Of a stretch of DNA of 64,000 nt, positions 18,474 to 25,963 are shown in pieces. The notes under the pieces were generated by a model that saw only the letters and a program-made list of their open reading frames with translations, ran no database searches and was not told the origin of the DNA. The DNA comes from an uncultured Erythrobacter sp. Lineage in GTDB: Bacteria > Pseudomonadota > Alphaproteobacteria > Sphingomonadales > Sphingomonadaceae. Location: the NCBI GenBank assembly GCA_947488155.1, contig CANKYK010000001.1, positions 620,001 to 684,000 of the forward strand. The letters are read 5' to 3'. The translations under genes and the position numbers were made by a program. Positions within the stretch are counted from its first letter, which is position 1, and every line of letters begins with the position of its first letter.

Positions 18474-18584
18474 AATCATTCTCCTGTGTTTCAGTTTCAG
18501 TTTCGGCTTGCAAAGACAGATAGGCTCGCTAGATTGATCTGATAATCCGCATTTTAACAAACACACTGTAAGAAATATCAAACA

Positions 18585-19481
18585 ATGGAACGCCAACAAT
18601 TGAGCGACCTGACAATCTTCGCCGAGGTTGCACGTTCAAACGGATTCCGGGCCGCCGCATCCCGCCTGAACCTTCAGGCGGGTTCGATCAGCGAAGCCGT
18701 GCAGCGTTTCGAAGACCGCCTGGGCGTGAGGTTGTTTGAAAGATCCACTCGCTCGGTCGCGCTCACAACTGCTGGCGAAAGGCTCTATTCGCGCAGCCTG
18801 CCGGCTTTGTCCGACCTTGAGGTCGCCATTCAGGAACTGGATGATGACAAGGATGCGATTGCTGGCACATTGAAACTCAGCGCGCCATACAGCGCCGGAC
18901 CGTTCTTCCTTGATCGACTTCTCGCTCAGTTCGCCAAGGAATTCCCGGACGTTCAAGTCGAGCTTATTTATGAGGACGCCAAAGTCGATTTGGTGACAAG
19001 CGGTATCGACGCAGCAATCCGGTCCAACACGCTTCTTGAACAGGATACGCACGCCGTACCTCTCGGACCAAAGCTCAAGATGGCCCTGATCGCATCGCCC
19101 GGCTATCTCGCAGAGAAAGGCACGCCTGATCGCCCTGACGATCTGCTCGATCACGATGGGATATTCTTTGCCTTTGGCAATTCGGGGAATGTTGCACCCT
19201 GGACCTTTCAAGAGGAGGGGGGATCGCGCGTGATCAATCCCAAGCGCCGGATGACTATCAACAATCTGCGGTCCATGGTCGAATTCGCGGCCAGCGGCCT
19301 CGGCCTTGCCTATGTCTATCATGAGGCCGCCAGAGATGCGCTGGAGCATGGCACGTTGGTGAGCCTGTTCGAAGATATGGTGCCTGAGTTGCCGCATTAT
19401 TCGCTAAACTACCGGACGAAGCGACACATGCCTTCCAGATTACGAGCCTTTATAGATTTCGCGAAAAGAACACCCGTCTAG
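18585..19481 (+). CDS. LysR-family transcriptional regulator, divergent to SnoaL/PPOX unit
   Basis: 298 residues. HTH: LSDLTIFAEVARSNGFRAAA, LQAGSISEAVQRFEDRLGV, LFERSTRSVALTTAGERLY. The effector domain starts at GTLKLSAPYSAGPFFLDRL. It resembles the AaeR/DmlR-like LTTR group. Divergent from the SnoaL-SnoaL-SnoaL-PPOX operon and so its likely regulator. It converges with the next LysR gene (45 bases between stops). Confidence 0.92.
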   Translation: MERQQLSDLTIFAEVARSNGFRAAASRLNLQAGSISEAVQRFEDRLGVRLFERSTRSVALTTAGERLYSRSLPALSDLEVAIQELDDDKDAIAGTLKLSAPYSAGPFFLDRLLAQFAKEFPDVQVELIYEDAKVDLVTSGIDAAIRSNTLLEQDTHAVPLGPKLKMALIASPGYLAEKGTPDRPDDLLDHDGIFFAFGNSGNVAPWTFQEEGGSRVINPKRRMTINNLRSMVEFAASGLGLAYVYHEAARDALEHGTLVSLFEDMVPELPHYSLNYRTKRHMPSRLRAFIDFAKRTPV

Positions 19482-19526
19482 CTTTCGCACAACTGGCGCA
19501 ATTCTGGTGTGCGATCCGGCTCTCGC

Positions 19527-20423
19527 TCAGTTCAGGACGGCAACCGAACGCAGCCGCCGGGATGCTAGGTCGATGAAAGTTCGAACCTTTGCAGCCGCCC
19601 TGCGGCCTTCGACATGCACAAGGTGAATCGGTAGAGGCTCGGGCTCAAAGTCTTCCAGAACGGTTTGCATTGCTCCGCTCTCTAGGTCGGGCCCGATCTG
19701 GTAGGACAGGACGCGCGTGAGGCCCCAACCTTTCCGCGCCACTTCAATGCCCGATGCCACGCTGCTCACTACGAGGCGAGAATTGATCCGGACCGTCTCG
19801 TCCATCTCATAGCCGAACCTCCAGTCGACCGATGGGCTAACCGGGCTGATTGCCACGGTGCGGTGCATCTTTAGATCCTCGGGAGATCGAGGAATGCCGT
19901 TTTCCGCGAAATAGCCGGGCGCCCCGCACACAACCCGGCGCACACGGCCCACGCGTACTGCAGACAGATCGGACGAGGGCAGATGCCCAATCCGAACGGC
20001 GATATCGAATCCTTCCTCCACCAGATTTACGATACGATCGACCATCACCACATCGACGGAGACATCAGGATAAAGATCGAGAAATTCGGTGAGCACAGGC
20101 ATCACATAGATGCGGCCGAATTCATGCGAACAGGTTAGCCGCAACTGCCCAACCGGATTGGTTGCCGCGCCCGCAGCAGCATCATTTGCCGCCTGCAAGT
20201 GCTCCAATATCTGCCGTGCATCCTCCAGATAGGCCTGACCAACATCGGTAAGCCGCACGCGCCGCGTGGTGCGCGTGAATAGCCTTGCGCCCAGGCGTTC
20301 TTCGAGCGAGTTTATCCCGCGCGTCACCGAGGGTGGGCTGAGGCCTGTCTTGCGCGCGCCACCAGCAAAGCTCTGCGCCTCGGCCACCGCTACAAACACT
20401 TCGAGAGCCTGAATCCTGTCCAT
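19527..20423 (-). CDS. LysR-family transcriptional regulator, divergent to AhpD-like gene
   Basis: 298 residues. HTH: IQALEVFVAVAEAQSFAGGA, LSPPSVTRGINSLEERLGA, LFTRTTRRVRLTDVGQAYL, the standard motif of the DmlR/PgrR-like group. Effector domain from GQLRLTCSHEFGRIYVMPVL. Divergent from the CMD/AhpD-like gene at 20552, with 128 bases between the starts. An imperfect dyad CCTATTATAGCAGG (20432-20445) next to the LysR start may be its binding site. Confidence 0.92.
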   Translation of the reverse strand: MDRIQALEVFVAVAEAQSFAGGARKTGLSPPSVTRGINSLEERLGARLFTRTTRRVRLTDVGQAYLEDARQILEHLQAANDAAAGAATNPVGQLRLTCSHEFGRIYVMPVLTEFLDLYPDVSVDVVMVDRIVNLVEEGFDIAVRIGHLPSSDLSAVRVGRVRRVVCGAPGYFAENGIPRSPEDLKMHRTVAISPVSPSVDWRFGYEMDETVRINSRLVVSSVASGIEVARKGWGLTRVLSYQIGPDLESGAMQTVLEDFEPEPLPIHLVHVEGRRAAAKVRTFIDLASRRLRSVAVLN

Positions 20424-20551
20424 ATGGCAATCCTATTATAGCAGGAATATGAAATAATCCATTTCCAAAATAGGCCATTCTTCTCTCAGCCGGATGAACT
20501 TATTTCCATCGGCATCGGCAGATCATCTGCTCAATTGAATGGAGAATACAC

Positions 20552-21103
20552 ATGTCACGCATCCCCACCCCCGCTACGATCGCAGACTCCCCAGAGGCTG
20601 CTCGCCCACTTCTTGAAGCGGTTGAGGCCTCTCTCGGTTCCGTGCCGAACCTCTTTCGCCTGGTTGCCAACAGCCCCATCACGCTTGAGGGAATGCTCGG
20701 TATGAATGGCGCGCTTTCCAAGGGCTCGCTTAACGCTGCGACCCGTGAACGCATCGCGCTGGCCATCGCCAACTATAATGGCTGCAGCTATTGCAACAGT
20801 GCGCACACCTATCTCGCCAAAAACGTCGCCAAGCTCGATGAAGCTGAGATCGCGTCCAATCGCTCAGGCCGGTCTACGGACGCCAAAGCCGATGCTGCTG
20901 TGCAGTTCGCACTCAAGATTGCGGAAGAGCGCGGCCGTGTGACCGAAGGCGATATTGCCACAGTCCGGCTCGCCGGCTTTTCCGATGCCGAGATCGTCGA
21001 GATCGTTGGTCACGTTGGATACAATATTCTGACCAATTACCTCAACGAAGTGTTCGATACGGAGATCGATTTCCCTGTTGTCGAGGCGGCCCGCGCAGCC
21101 TGA
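20552..21103 (+). CDS. Carboxymuconolactone decarboxylase / AhpD-like peroxidase-related protein
   Basis: 183 residues, GGAG ribosome-binding site. The CMD signature is present: [20 protein letters not shown] followed by SAHTYLAK, with the redox pair Cys78/Cys81 and His85 in the C-x2-C-x3-H layout of AhpD-type alkylhydroperoxidases. A second half reads [20 protein letters not shown]. It probably works in peroxide or thiol redox detoxification. First gene of a + strand run with DUF1348, glutathione S-transferase and a PPOX-reductase fusion; the divergent LysR is the likely regulator. Confidence 0.9.
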   Translation: MSRIPTPATIADSPEAARPLLEAVEASLGSVPNLFRLVANSPITLEGMLGMNGALSKGSLNAATRERIALAIANYNGCSYCNSAHTYLAKNVAKLDEAEIASNRSGRSTDAKADAAVQFALKIAEERGRVTEGDIATVRLAGFSDAEIVEIVGHVGYNILTNYLNEVFDTEIDFPVVEAARAA

Positions 21104-21110
21104 CCCCGTT

Positions 21111-21159
21111 GGGAGGTTCGCGGTATTCCCCTCCCCTCACCCTCCACCGCGAACCTCCC
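21111..21159. repeat. Intergenic inverted repeat, 14-base stem
   Basis: GGGAGGTTCGCGGT (21111-21124) and ACCGCGAACCTCCC (21146-21159) are exact inverted copies around a 21-base C-rich spacer. It lies between the AhpD-like and DUF1348 genes, 7 bases after the first stop. It may attenuate or stabilise the transcript. No U-run follows, so it is not a standard terminator. Confidence 0.6.
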
Positions 21160-21191
21160 TCCCCCCTTTCGCCCAATGCAGGAGTGAAACC

Positions 21192-21671
21192 ATGAAACAG
21201 AATGAAGCACCTCGCCCGCCGCTGCCACCGTTTACGCGTGAGACCGCAATCGAGAAGATCCGGCTTGCTGAAGATGGCTGGAACTCGCGCGATCCGGCGA
21301 AGGTTGCCCTTGCCTACACACCTGATAGCAAATGGCGCAATCGCGCCGAGTTTCCGCAAGGCCGCAAGGAAATCCAAGAGTTCCTGACCAGAAAATGGGC
21401 CAAGGAGCTCGACTATCGTCTGATCAAGGAGCTCTGGGCGTTCGATACGGACCGCATCGCTGTCCGCTATGCCTACGAATATCGCGACGATAGCGGCAAC
21501 TGGTTCCGCGCCTATGGCAACGAGAACTGGGAGTTTGATGCAAACGGATACATGGCCGTGCGCCACGCCAGCATCAACGAGCATCCGATTGCCGAAGAAG
21601 ATCGCAAGTTTCGCTGGCCACTTGGCCGTCGACCCGACGACCATCCGGGCCTGTCCGATCTTGGCCTTTAA
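21192..21671 (+). CDS. DUF1348 NTF2-like protein
   Basis: 159 residues from ATG 21192, with AGGAGTGA just upstream; the longer frame from 21078 would overlap the previous gene. Blocks typical of DUF1348 are present: [73 protein letters not shown] and [15 protein letters not shown]. This is a near-full-length member. Homologues are SnoaL-like proteins with no proven reaction. It is the fourth NTF2-like protein in this region. Confidence 0.9.
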   Translation: MKQNEAPRPPLPPFTRETAIEKIRLAEDGWNSRDPAKVALAYTPDSKWRNRAEFPQGRKEIQEFLTRKWAKELDYRLIKELWAFDTDRIAVRYAYEYRDDSGNWFRAYGNENWEFDANGYMAVRHASINEHPIAEEDRKFRWPLGRRPDDHPGLSDLGL

Positions 21672-21710
21672 CCAGTCAACCAATCAACAATTTTGAAAAA
21701 GGAATTACCT

Positions 21711-22358
21711 ATGAACACCAACTTCCCTGCCAACGCAGCCCCAATCAAGCTTCACCGCGTGGCCAAATCTGGCCACAGCCACCGGGCCGAACTGATGCTT
21801 GCCCTTCTCGACCTGCCATACGAAACGGTTGAAGTGGACATGGCGAATGGCGCTCACAAAGCACCTGAATTTCTTGCCATCAGCCCATTCGGGCAAGTTC
21901 CAGCAATCGACGATAACGGCACAATGCTGTCGGATTCCAACGGGATCATTGCCTATCTGGCAGACCGCTATGGCGACACCGCTGAATGGGCCGGGCGCGA
22001 TCCGGTCGAGACGGCCCAGATCCAGCGCTGGCTTTCCGTCGCAGCGGGTGAGATTTTCGCTGGCCCATGCTGTGCCCGTCTCGTCACCGTTTTTGGAGCG
22101 CCGTTCGATCATGAGGCCTGCATTGCAAAGTCCCATGCCCTGTTTGAGGTTATGGAAAAGCATCTTGAAGGCAAAAGCTTCCTCGTCGCCGAACGCCTGA
22201 CGCTCGCTGATGTCGCTGGTTACAGCTATATCGCGCATGCACCCGAAGGTGGTGTCAGCTTGGATGCCTACCCCAACATCCGTACTTGGCTTGGCCGGAT
22301 TGAAGCCCAGGATCGCTTTGTCGGAATGGCAACGTCGCCCATTCCTGTGGCGGCTTAA
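21711..22358 (+). CDS. Glutathione S-transferase
   Basis: 215 residues from ATG 21711 after an AAAAAGGA ribosome-binding site. N-terminal thioredoxin-like domain: IKLHRVAKSGHSHRAELMLA, with SPFGQVPAIDDNG (cis-Pro) and SDSNGIIAYLADRYG (the ES/DS-type glutathione-binding site). The C-terminal helical domain has the LTLADVAGYSYIAHA N-capping-box motif. It conjugates or reduces electrophiles with glutathione in the cytoplasm. It sits in the + strand run between DUF1348 and the PPOX-reductase fusion. Confidence 0.92.
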   Translation: MNTNFPANAAPIKLHRVAKSGHSHRAELMLALLDLPYETVEVDMANGAHKAPEFLAISPFGQVPAIDDNGTMLSDSNGIIAYLADRYGDTAEWAGRDPVETAQIQRWLSVAAGEIFAGPCCARLVTVFGAPFDHEACIAKSHALFEVMEKHLEGKSFLVAERLTLADVAGYSYIAHAPEGGVSLDAYPNIRTWLGRIEAQDRFVGMATSPIPVAA

Positions 22359-22439
22359 GCCAATCAGGGCTAATTTCCTCGCGAGCGCGGCTGATCGCAC
22401 GGTCAGCCGCGCCCAACATCGCCGATGAAAGGATCGAAA

Positions 22440-24419
22440 ATGACCGCAGGACATCCATGGCATAGCGGCGAGGCGTTGGTTCAAGAGCGCCGCGGCACAC
22501 CGAGCAACATTGTACTCTCGGTGCCAGATTATATCGAAAAGGATATGCCGCAACAGCACGCGGAGTTCTTTTCTGGACTGCCTTACCTGCCATTGGCGAC
22601 GCTGGATAAGCGGGGGCGGCCGTGGGTGAGTGTTCTGGTCACCATGTCCGATAGTGATCCTTCAATAGGCATCACAACATCTGGCCCCAACCAGACCGAT
22701 ATTATCGCTGAGGTGAACCCTCATGATCCGTTCGTTCGAGCGCTCGGACCAGACCAGAAACCTACCGATGATGATCGCCGTCTTTTTGCCGGAGTCGGGG
22801 TCGACTTCTCCAATCGTCGCCGCAACAAACTGGCAGGACTCATAGAGCCCATTTCACTCAGCACTATCGGCAAAGTTAGCCTGCGACTGATCTCCGATCA
22901 GCACCTGGGCAATTGCCCCAAATATATCACGGTTCGCTCGCTGGTGCATGAAAGCTGGGAGGCTGAGCTGGCCCTCGATAGCTTTGATGCGCTCACAGCG
23001 GCTTTGCCGCAGGCTTCAAAAGACCTGATTGCTCGGGCAAGCACCGTGTTTCTGGCGACAAAACACAGTGAGAACGCTGAGGATGCGTCTCTGGACCAAG
23101 GCGATATGGGCCTCAATCACCGCGGCGGGGCGCCAGGTTTTGTGCGGATGTATGAAGAAACGAGCGGTGACGGCGTCACCACCTATCTGATCCTACCAGA
23201 CCACTCTGGAAACCGTTTTTATCAGTCATTGGGCAATATCGAAACTGACAAGCAGGTCGGGTTGGCATTCCCGGATTTCACCACGGGCGATGTTCTCTAT
23301 ATCACCGGAGATGCTGAGAATCTGTACGATACAGAAGCAGAAGCAATCATGCCGAGGGTTGGCCTCCTGACCCGCATCCAAGTGACCGGGGCGGTCTTTG
23401 TAAAAGGCGCGCTCAACTTGCGACTAGTGTCAGAAGAACAGTATTCTCCTTACAACCCGCCAGTACGATATCTTCGGTCTGAATTGGACGCGATGGGGCA
23501 TGCGGTTGACGCGCTCGAAACGTCTAACCCGATAGGAGCAACGCTCGTCTCAACCGAGCAGATCTCCGCTACTATTCGCACATTCACCTTTGAATTGTCG
23601 GAAACGATTGAGGCGCCCATGCCGGGCGGATTCGGCATCTTCGATTTCTCGGGTATGCTGGATTCTGGGTATAGCCATATGAATGAGGCCAATCCCCAAT
23701 TGGTGAATGAAGACTTTGTTCGCACCTGGACCCTCTCAAGCGCGCCAGAGTTTGATGCAGAGAAAAACCTGTTCCGGCGGGCCAATCAGGTCAGCGTCAC
23801 GGTCAAACGCAAACGCGGCGGCCTCATGTCCAACTTCTTACACGAGTACGTGGCCCAACAGATCGAGCAACCAATGCAGGTGGACTTTAAAGGCGCTGGC
23901 GTGGGGTTTAGTTGCCTTACTCCAGATGCAGCAGGAGGCCCTCCGACTATTCCGGCGAAGATGCTCTGGGTCGCAGGCGGTGTTGGTATAACCCCGTTCA
24001 TGGCTATGTGGGAAGGCATAACGAAGATCGCAAAAGTGCTCCCTGATCAGCTGTCTTCCGAAATCGTTTTGGTGTTCTCCGGCCGCGGCGATGACATCAA
24101 CGTCTTGAGGCATTTTCTGGTGACCAGCAGCGCAGTGCCAGAAAGCCTCAACCTTCGCATCCTCGCTTTCCAAAGCGCGGACCATGCCTCGTCCGAGGAT
24201 GAAACTGCGCTGGATACCCTAATCCAGGACTTCCCGGGCGCTGCATTGAACATTGAACAAAGGCGTGTTCAACTCTCTGACTTAGAAGCAATCAAGGGCT
24301 TAACCGATACAGAGGTATTTCTGTGCGGGCCGGATCCCTTGATGGACTGGAGCAAGGACGCACTTCGCGAGCTCGGCGTCAACGAAACAAATATGCATCA
24401 AGAGCAATTTGCTTTCTGA
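22440..24419 (+). CDS. Two-module flavoprotein: PPOX domain fused to FNR-type reductase
   Basis: About 659 residues from ATG 22440 (AAAGGA 6-7 bases upstream; an in-frame ATG at 22425 is possible). The N-terminal half (about 35-320) is a PPOX split barrel with HAEFFSGLPYLPLATLDKRG, SNRRRNKLAG, HLGNCPKYIT and GLNHRGGAPGFV, paralogous to the gene at 16216. The C-terminal half (about 360-659) is a ferredoxin-NADP+-reductase module: RTWTLSSAP for FAD, LWVAGGVGITPFMAM for the nucleotide, and VFLCGPDPLM. It ends in MHQEQFAF without the plant-type 2Fe-2S domain often attached to such fusions. It likely moves electrons from NAD(P)H through FAD to an FMN-bound substrate site. Confidence 0.88.
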   Translation: MTAGHPWHSGEALVQERRGTPSNIVLSVPDYIEKDMPQQHAEFFSGLPYLPLATLDKRGRPWVSVLVTMSDSDPSIGITTSGPNQTDIIAEVNPHDPFVRALGPDQKPTDDDRRLFAGVGVDFSNRRRNKLAGLIEPISLSTIGKVSLRLISDQHLGNCPKYITVRSLVHESWEAELALDSFDALTAALPQASKDLIARASTVFLATKHSENAEDASLDQGDMGLNHRGGAPGFVRMYEETSGDGVTTYLILPDHSGNRFYQSLGNIETDKQVGLAFPDFTTGDVLYITGDAENLYDTEAEAIMPRVGLLTRIQVTGAVFVKGALNLRLVSEEQYSPYNPPVRYLRSELDAMGHAVDALETSNPIGATLVSTEQISATIRTFTFELSETIEAPMPGGFGIFDFSGMLDSGYSHMNEANPQLVNEDFVRTWTLSSAPEFDAEKNLFRRANQVSVTVKRKRGGLMSNFLHEYVAQQIEQPMQVDFKGAGVGFSCLTPDAAGGPPTIPAKMLWVAGGVGITPFMAMWEGITKIAKVLPDQLSSEIVLVFSGRGDDINVLRHFLVTSSAVPESLNLRILAFQSADHASSEDETALDTLIQDFPGAALNIEQRRVQLSDLEAIKGLTDTEVFLCGPDPLMDWSKDALRELGVNETNMHQEQFAF

Positions 24420-24936
24420 TGATGGGCAGGGGTGACAACAAAGATATCGCGAGAGTGTGTGGCGTTGGACATCTGCAGTGAGACGAATAGGCTAGTCCAG
24501 TTTCAATCTAACGACCAAGCCCGATCGATGACCAGCACCGACAGGCTTAAGTTCAAACCTAACTTAAATGCCAGTCTGCACGCAACGGATTGTCCGTCGC
24601 CACGTTGCCCGCTGCCCCACCATCAAGCATAAATAGCTCCATCAATTATCGATACCCTGACCGCCATTCGTTTGCACCACCCCCTCTTTCAGGACCGCAA
24701 ATGCGAATCACTTGCATTAGCAAGTGATGAGTGTAGGCGCGGCCAACACCACCAGTTCATTTGTTTAACTGTGAGGGGCGAGACCAGAGGCATGCCCAGA
24801 GAAATACAATGCGATTGGGCCGGTCAGATTGGCTGACTTCAAGTGCGCTCTCACCCGGAGAGATCGCCCTTCGCGATGACAAAAGGACAATCCTGCCAAG
24901 AAACCATTTGCAAGGAACAATTCTCTGGGTTAACTG
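24420..24936. other. Long intergenic region upstream of the zinc-type cluster
   Basis: About 515 bases with no convincing gene on either strand; short frames here lack ribosome-binding sites and coding-like composition. It contains the nested dyads at 24700-24728 and leads into the Zur-box-like dyad at 24937. Confidence 0.5.
24700..24728. promoter_or_regulatory. Two overlapping dyads (hairpin and metalloregulator-box-like)
   Basis: ATCACTTGC-ATTA-GCAAGTGAT (24707-24728) is a perfect 9-base stem with a 4-base loop. Overlapping it, AATGCGAATCACTTGCATT (24700-24718) is an imperfect dyad resembling alphaproteobacterial Fur-family boxes. Only one structure can form at a time on single-stranded nucleic acid. 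It may be the terminator of the upstream flavoprotein gene or an operator about 250 bases before the DUF1826 start. Confidence 0.4.
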
Positions 24937-24955
24937 AAATGATACGTTGTAACAT
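24937..24955. promoter_or_regulatory. Zur-box-like operator
   Basis: AATGATACGTTGTAACATT is a dyad of two 8-base half sites (AATGATAC / GTAACATT) with one mismatched pair and a 3-base centre. Preceded by GA, it matches the gammaproteobacterial Zur consensus GAAATGTTATANTATAACATTTC at most positions. It is 25 bases upstream of the TTG start of the DUF1826 gene, where repressor binding would block transcription. The identification as Zur rather than Fur rests on this pattern and on the DUF1826-MerC gene content. Confidence 0.7.
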
Positions 24956-24979
24956 TCTGCATAAGAGCTAGTCTCCAAA

Positions 24980-25582
24980 TTGTCCGAAATATTGGAATCC
25001 TGCGCGGCGGTTTCTGCCTCCTGCGACGTTTTTAGCGCGGTGCGTGACCCCGAGTGCAATCTGGCGATCTGGGAACGCGAAACCTCAAGCAGCTTCGCAA
25101 ACCTGTTGTCTGATGGATTGGACGACGTGCGTTTCGAAGCATCCTTGTCGCACTTACGCGACCGCCTCGAACAAGCCTTGAGCGACGCCGGATATGTAAA
25201 TCAGATTGAACGAGATGAATTGATTGCCGACATTGTGATATTGGCAGGCCACTATTGCAGCGTCCTTAGCCTCAGTGACCTCGAGGTGAGGCTTGAGGTT
25301 GTAACCACCAATTCCTGCCGCAAATGGCATGCTGACTATGTCAAAGCACGCCTGATCACGACCTATGTCGGCTCTGGCACTCAATGGTTGAACTCTGCAG
25401 ATTCTGACCGGGTCAAGAACGCAGCGGAGCCCGTCCGTATCAACTCCATGTCAGCGGGCGATGTTGGCATCTTCAAGGGTAAGCTCGCAACGACCAACGC
25501 AGCCATTCACCGCTCGCCACCGATCGCGGGAACGGGCGAGAAGCGCCTCCTTTTGGTCCTCAATCCCACAGAGGGCAATTGA
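24980..25582 (+). CDS. DUF1826 protein, first gene of zinc-type cluster
   Basis: 200 residues from a TTG start. The family pattern is clear: NLAIWERETS near the N-terminus, LEVVTTNSCRKWHADYVKAR in the middle, LITTYVGSGTQWL, and the diagnostic end HRSPPIAGTGEKRLLLVLNP. DUF1826 genes are frequently next to zinc-starvation genes such as COG0523 GTPases and Zur-regulated transporters. The reaction is unknown; the conserved HxD and HRSPP region could bind metal (inference). The MerC gene starts 1 base after the stop. No good Shine-Dalgarno is visible, and a leaderless or weakly translated start is possible. Confidence 0.88.
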   Translation: MSEILESCAAVSASCDVFSAVRDPECNLAIWERETSSSFANLLSDGLDDVRFEASLSHLRDRLEQALSDAGYVNQIERDELIADIVILAGHYCSVLSLSDLEVRLEVVTTNSCRKWHADYVKARLITTYVGSGTQWLNSADSDRVKNAAEPVRINSMSAGDVGIFKGKLATTNAAIHRSPPIAGTGEKRLLLVLNPTEGN

Positions 25583-25583
25583 C

Positions 25584-25940
25584 ATGGACAGCACAGCAAG
25601 GATCGACCGGGCGGCGATAGGCTTTAGCTTGGTCTGTGTAGTGCATTGCGCGCTCCTACCCGTGGCCGCGATCAGCCTGCCAATGCTTGGCTTGCTGGCG
25701 GACGCAGAGTGGGTCCATTGGTTGTTTGTGTCGCTCTCAATCCTTGCAGCGATCACAATTGCCTTAATCGCGCATGATGCGCACGCGCCGTCATTCATGA
25801 TCCCAGCATCTATCGGGATTGGCTTGCTGCTGCTTGCGCTTGTCTCAGAATCTTTGGGCCTGGGCGAAACCGCTCCAACAGTTTCCGGCGCCATGCTTTT
25901 GGCTAGCGCGCACCTCTATCGACTTTCCCGAAATCACTAA
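25584..25940 (+). CDS. MerC-domain membrane protein
   Basis: 118 residues from ATG 25584. The N-terminal half reads IGFSLVCVVHCALLPVAAIS, the MerC helix pattern with a C-x2-HC motif that binds soft metals. Four hydrophobic helices fill the protein. Classical MerC transports Hg(II) inward. Here there is no mer operon, and the coupling to DUF1826 (stop-start spacing 1 base) and the Zur-like box point to zinc uptake or zinc sensing instead (inference). It is slightly shorter than mercury-resistance MerC. Confidence 0.85.
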   Translation: MDSTARIDRAAIGFSLVCVVHCALLPVAAISLPMLGLLADAEWVHWLFVSLSILAAITIALIAHDAHAPSFMIPASIGIGLLLLALVSESLGLGETAPTVSGAMLLASAHLYRLSRNH

Positions 25941-25963
25941 TTCAATTCTGAACGGATATTCTA

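Noticed and set aside
24432..24632. 66-codon + strand frame in the gap after the PPOX-FNR gene
   Set aside because: No family pattern, no ribosome-binding site and composition like non-coding DNA.
25584..25940. Mercury-resistance operon
   Set aside because: Only a MerC-like gene is present. No merA, merT, merP or merR-type gene is nearby, and the context points to zinc.
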